Part shown: positions 7,153 through 9,451 of the stretch, one piece after another
Numbering within the stretch: position 1 is the first letter of the stretch
How the letters are laid out: every line of letters begins with the position of its first letter
Assembly (NCBI GenBank): GCA_001799045.1
Contig: MGRY01000201.1
Coordinates: forward strand, 1-9,451
From: Deltaproteobacteria bacterium RIFCSPLOWO2_02_56_12
GTDB lineage: Bacteria > Desulfobacterota > Binatia > UBA9968
Direction of reading: 5' to 3'
Length of the DNA stretch: 9,451 nt
Program-made: the position numbers and the translations under genes
Notes under the pieces: generated by a model
What the model was told of the DNA's origin: nothing
Seen by the model: the letters and a program-made list of their open reading frames with translations, nothing else
Database searches by the model: none

Positions 7153-8042
7153 GCAGCTCCTTGACAGGCAACCCACCCGCTTCGTCCCGGAACGCTGCCT
7201 CTTGTGACCGGGAGATGAGGAACCGTATCCGAACCTCGCTTCAGGATCTGCTGTGCCACCTCGCGTAGCGTAACCATTTCGACATTCTGCCGCGAGACCT
7301 CTTCAAGGAACCCTTCAAAAAGCGCGAGATAGGGCCGCCCTTCAACCTCTGCATGGATCGTGTGAACATTCAATCCGGCTCTTAGCGAGGAGAGTAGAAA
7401 GCCGTTGATGTTGTCCTGTCTTCCTATCAGTTCGTCCATCGTGGCCAGGGTGGTCGGGATTTGCAGGGTCTTAAAGGCCTGACCCTCGTGAACCGGCAAA
7501 AATGGACAGCTCCCGCGCACATCGCTGGCATATAAAAAGTCAAACTTTTCCTGAACCTTGAGACTTAAAGGCGTGCAGCGCCATCCAGGCGCAGCGGAAC
7601 TCGCCGGACGGCTGCCTAATAGACGATCATAAGCTGTAACACTCTTGTCGAGCTCTGTCTCAATGCCTTTCTCTCCCATTCTCTCCAGGCAGTCTTGCCA
7701 GCGCACGTGGTCATAACCATGAATGCCAAGTTCATGTCCCTCCGCGACAATAGCCCGCAAGAGTTCCGGCGCCCCCTCCCCTATGGGAGGGGAGGGAAGT
7801 AAGGTCCCGGAGAGAAGCGTCCTGATACCATAGAGACGGAAAGGATTGGTGCGCAACATCTTGAGAAGAAAGCTCGGCCGCCAGAGCCTCCTTAGGGCCC
7901 TCCCCGAGTGATCCGGCCCGAAGCTGACGAAAAAACTCGCCCGCAGCGAGCGACGCCTGAATAAATCGAGCAACCTGGGAACCCCCTCACGCATTCCGAC
8001 ATGAGTATCCACATCGACTCTTATCGCAAGCTGCACAACCAC
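7149..8042 (-). CDS. arnD: ArnD-type deformylase (polysaccharide deacetylase / NodB fold)
   Basis: Removes the formyl group from undecaprenyl-phosphate-linked 4-formamido-4-deoxy-L-arabinose at the membrane, so that the amino sugar can be passed on to lipid A. The protein has 297 aa. It matches E. coli ArnD along its length: IRVDVDTHVGMREGVPRLL at the N-terminus (metal-site Asp10/Asp12), SFFVSFGPDHSGR, KMLRTNPFRLYG, LGIHGYDHVRWQ with His108/His112, SSAAPGWR, SDVRGSCPF, NINGFLL and VHTIHAEVEG. These are the NodB-type metal and catalytic motifs. About 30 residues at the C-terminus (268-297, rich in Gly, Arg, Pro and Val) have no counterpart in the E. coli protein and include the arnB ribosome binding site region. 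Start: GTG at 8042 is used; GTG at 8036 has better spacing (7 bases) to AGGGG and is equally possible. There are 33 bases between it and the formyltransferase stop. Confidence 0.88.
   Translation of the reverse strand: MVVQLAIRVDVDTHVGMREGVPRLLDLFRRRSLRASFFVSFGPDHSGRALRRLWRPSFLLKMLRTNPFRLYGIRTLLSGTLLPSPPIGEGAPELLRAIVAEGHELGIHGYDHVRWQDCLERMGEKGIETELDKSVTAYDRLLGSRPASSAAPGWRCTPLSLKVQEKFDFLYASDVRGSCPFLPVHEGQAFKTLQIPTTLATMDELIGRQDNINGFLLSSLRAGLNVHTIHAEVEGRPYLALFEGFLEEVSRQNVEMVTLREVAQQILKRGSDTVPHLPVTRGSVPGRSGWVACQGAA
7157..7162 (-). promoter_or_regulatory. Shine-Dalgarno of arnB inside the arnD 3' end
   Basis: On the - strand this reads AAGGAG, 4 bases before ATG 7152 and 7 before ATG 7149. It is encoded within the last codons of arnD, consistent with translational coupling of the two genes through the ATGA overlap. 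Confidence 0.7.
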
Positions 8043-8075
8043 ACCCCTGGTATCAATACCTTCAAATACCCTCCA

Positions 8076-9023
8076 TCATCGCCCTAGACGAGCGCCCACG
8101 GGGATTTTATAGCGTTCGGTAAGCAAATCCGCCGGCACCTCTTCTTCGCCTTCGAATTGCACGCGAGTTACGAGCAAGCTACCCTCCTCGGTTGACACAA
8201 ACATTCCCCTGCCTTTCTCCACCGCTTCGATTGTCCCGGGAATTCCCTTATTAACGGTTGAGGAGCGGTGATTGAGAGCCGCCCCCCACACATAGAGCTT
8301 TCTGCCGTTATGAAAAGTAAAGGCGCCGGGATATGGATGAGTTACTGCCCGGATGAGGTTGTAGATAGAAAACGCCGGCGATTCCCACGTGATCTTGCCA
8401 TCCTCCGGCCGTCTGCCGCCGAAGGTCGAGGCCGATTGGGAATCCTGCGGTGTTCTCGGCGCTGTGCCCGCTTTGATCAACGGATAGGTTTCCTTTAGGA
8501 GCTTTGCTGCGGCTACCGTCATCTTGCGAAAGAGGCTCAGGGCGGTATCTTCCCTATCGATGAGAACTCGACGTTGAGCGATAATGTCTCCTGCATCAGC
8601 CTTTTCAACCATATAGTGCAGCGTTACTCCCGTCTCACTTTCTCCGTTAACCAGAACCCAATTGACCGGGCTGCGCCCGCGATACTTGGGAAGAAGGGAG
8701 CCGTGAAGGTTGATTCCACCAAGGCGAGGGATGGCTAGAAGTTCGCGTGAAAGGATTCTGCGGTAATAGAAAGAAAGGATCAGGTCAGGGGCGAGTTTGC
8801 GTATCAGATCGATAAAGCCGGGCGTATTGGGACTGGAGGGCGTATAGACCGGAAGATGGTGTTGCCGGGCAAGCTCTGCAACGGATTGAAACCATATTTC
8901 TTCCTTTGGATCGTCCTCGTGGGTAACCACTGTAACGGTCTCTTCTTTGCTATCGATGAGGACCTTGAGACACTCGTAACCGACATCATGGTAGGCAAAG
9001 ACCGCCACTTTTACCGAACCCAT
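8076..9023 (-). CDS. arnA: Stand-alone ArnA-type formyltransferase domain protein
   Basis: Transfers a formyl group from 10-formyl-tetrahydrofolate to the 4-amino group of UDP-L-Ara4N in the cytoplasm. The protein has 315 aa and matches the N-terminal half of E. coli ArnA: VAVFAYHDVGYECL, LILSFYYRRIL, INLHGSLLPKYRGRSPVNW, NGESETGVTLHYM, and KADAGDIIAQ. The catalytic set Asn105, His107 and Asp143 corresponds to ArnA N102/H104/D140. A C-terminal formyltransferase-type domain is present (AVTHPYPGAFTF, KLYVWGAAL). The C-terminal dehydrogenase/decarboxylase half of enteric ArnA (about 350 aa) is absent; the gene ends with TGA at 8076 and arnD follows. The ATG at 9023 shares its first base with the arnC stop (TAATG), which fixes the start; the open frame further upstream is the shadow of arnC. 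The fold is also shared with methionyl-tRNA formyltransferase, but the motifs and neighbours favour ArnA. Confidence 0.9.
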   Translation of the reverse strand: MGSVKVAVFAYHDVGYECLKVLIDSKEETVTVVTHEDDPKEEIWFQSVAELARQHHLPVYTPSSPNTPGFIDLIRKLAPDLILSFYYRRILSRELLAIPRLGGINLHGSLLPKYRGRSPVNWVLVNGESETGVTLHYMVEKADAGDIIAQRRVLIDREDTALSLFRKMTVAAAKLLKETYPLIKAGTAPRTPQDSQSASTFGGRRPEDGKITWESPAFSIYNLIRAVTHPYPGAFTFHNGRKLYVWGAALNHRSSTVNKGIPGTIEAVEKGRGMFVSTEEGSLLVTRVQFEGEEEVPADLLTERYKIPVGARLGR

Positions 9024-9451
9024 TATTCCAGGATTTCCTTGATCACATAGCGGGGTCGGCGGCGCACCTCCATGTAGATCCTCCCGATATACTCGCCGAT
9101 AAGACCTAACGCGAGGATCTGGAGACCGACGAAGAAGAAAAGAATAGCGAACAGGGTAAAAACCCCCTCTACCTCCGGGCCCACCAGGAGGCGACGAACA
9201 GCCAGAAAGACGGCGAAGCCAACCCCGAGGAAAGAGATGAGGATCCCGGCAAAACTTACCACCTGGATGGGTAGCAGCGAGAAACCTGTCAGAAGGTCGA
9301 AGTTCAATCGCAGGAGACGAAAGGGAGTATATTTCGATCTTCCTGATGTCCGGGGAGAGTGGGCAACCGGGATTTCGGCCACTGAACCGGCGAAAAAATT
9401 GGCCAATACCGGGATGAAACTCGATATCTCCTGACACTGGCAGATGCGTTC
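9023..9451 (-). CDS. arnC: ArnC-type undecaprenyl-phosphate aminosugar transferase (3' part only)
   Basis: GT2-family membrane glycosyltransferase that moves the formylated amino sugar from UDP to undecaprenyl phosphate. Only the C-terminal 142 residues are in the window; the frame is open to the right edge, so the catalytic GT-A domain lies outside. Visible: FIPVLANFFAGSVAEIPV followed by RTSGRSKYTPFRLLRLNFDLLTGF, then two membrane helices (PIQVVSFAGILISFLGVGF and FTLFAILFFFVGLQILALGL), then GEYIGRIYMEVRRRPRYV and the end. The block from FIP-LA through EIPV-H to SKY matches E. coli ArnC more closely than the related GtrB and dolichol-phosphate mannose synthases. The stop TAA overlaps the formyltransferase start. 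The internal TTG at 9406 is not a real start. Confidence 0.85.
   Translation of the reverse strand, partial: ERICQCQEISSFIPVLANFFAGSVAEIPVAHSPRTSGRSKYTPFRLLRLNFDLLTGFSLLPIQVVSFAGILISFLGVGFAVFLAVRRLLVGPEVEGVFTLFAILFFFVGLQILALGLIGEYIGRIYMEVRRRPRYVIKEILE

Noticed and set aside
6589..7164. Open frame of 191 codons on the + strand opposite arnB
   Set aside because: Antisense shadow; the arnB frame has end-to-end family similarity, while this one has none.
7773..7792. Perfect 8-bp GC-rich hairpin with a 4-base loop inside arnD, reminiscent of palindromic repeats inserted in genes
   Set aside because: The protein segment has nearly the same length as in E. coli ArnD, so nothing appears to have been inserted, and there is no T-run for termination.
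8049..8060. Short interrupted palindrome GGTAT-CA-ATACC in the gap before arnD
   Set aside because: A 5-bp stem with a 2-base loop is too weak and too common to call an operator or attenuator.
9024..9437. In-frame extension of the formyltransferase reading frame by 138 residues
   Set aside because: It overlaps the arnC coding region in another frame, has no formyltransferase similarity and reads as Arg/Pro/Ser-rich shadow; the ATG at 9023 in TAATG is the natural start.

Overview
The window is a gene-dense stretch of a Gram-negative bacterial chromosome with moderate-to-high GC (mid-50s % by eye). It carries one partial gene on the + strand at the left edge. Everything else is on the - strand, reading from the right edge toward the left. 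The Gram-negative call rests on lipid A / undecaprenyl-linked 4-amino-4-deoxy-L-arabinose (L-Ara4N) type genes. The sensor kinase architecture and the stand-alone nucleotide-sugar enzymes would fit a deep-branching lineage such as Desulfobacterota or Nitrospirota, but the sequence alone does not fix the taxon.

Right half (9451 to 4612, - strand): an operon of arnC (3' part only), a stand-alone arnA-type formyltransferase, arnD, arnB and a nucleotide-sugar 6-dehydrogenase. The first genes are tightly packed: arnC and the formyltransferase share TAATG, and arnD and arnB share ATGA. In the classical pathway the dehydrogenase makes a UDP-uronic acid, a decarboxylase makes the 4-keto pentose, ArnB aminates it, the formyltransferase N-formylates it, ArnC moves it to undecaprenyl phosphate and ArnD removes the formyl group. 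Two things depart from the enterobacterial model. The ArnA decarboxylase half is absent from the window, and the dehydrogenase carries the GGHCIP active-site signature of the WbpA/TviB (UDP-GlcNAc) class rather than that of classical UDP-glucose dehydrogenase.

Middle (4434 to 4611): a 178-base gap holding an imperfect palindromic element and a strong intrinsic terminator for the arn operon. A good sigma70-type promoter for the next gene overlaps the terminator. The predicted start point lies inside the upstream arm of the terminator hairpin, so transcripts from the upstream operon should terminate while transcripts from the local promoter lack the full stem.

Left half (4433 to 852, - strand): a large membrane-bound hybrid-topology sensor histidine kinase (PDZ-like segment, many membrane helices, GAF, HisKA, HATPase) with no response regulator in view, then an RfbG-like NDP-sugar 4,6-dehydratase. 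The dehydratase overlaps tail-to-tail by 15 bases with the + strand gene for an RluC-type 23S rRNA pseudouridine synthase, whose start lies off the left edge. No CRISPR array, transposase, tRNA or rRNA is seen, and there is no gene-free stretch longer than 300 bases.
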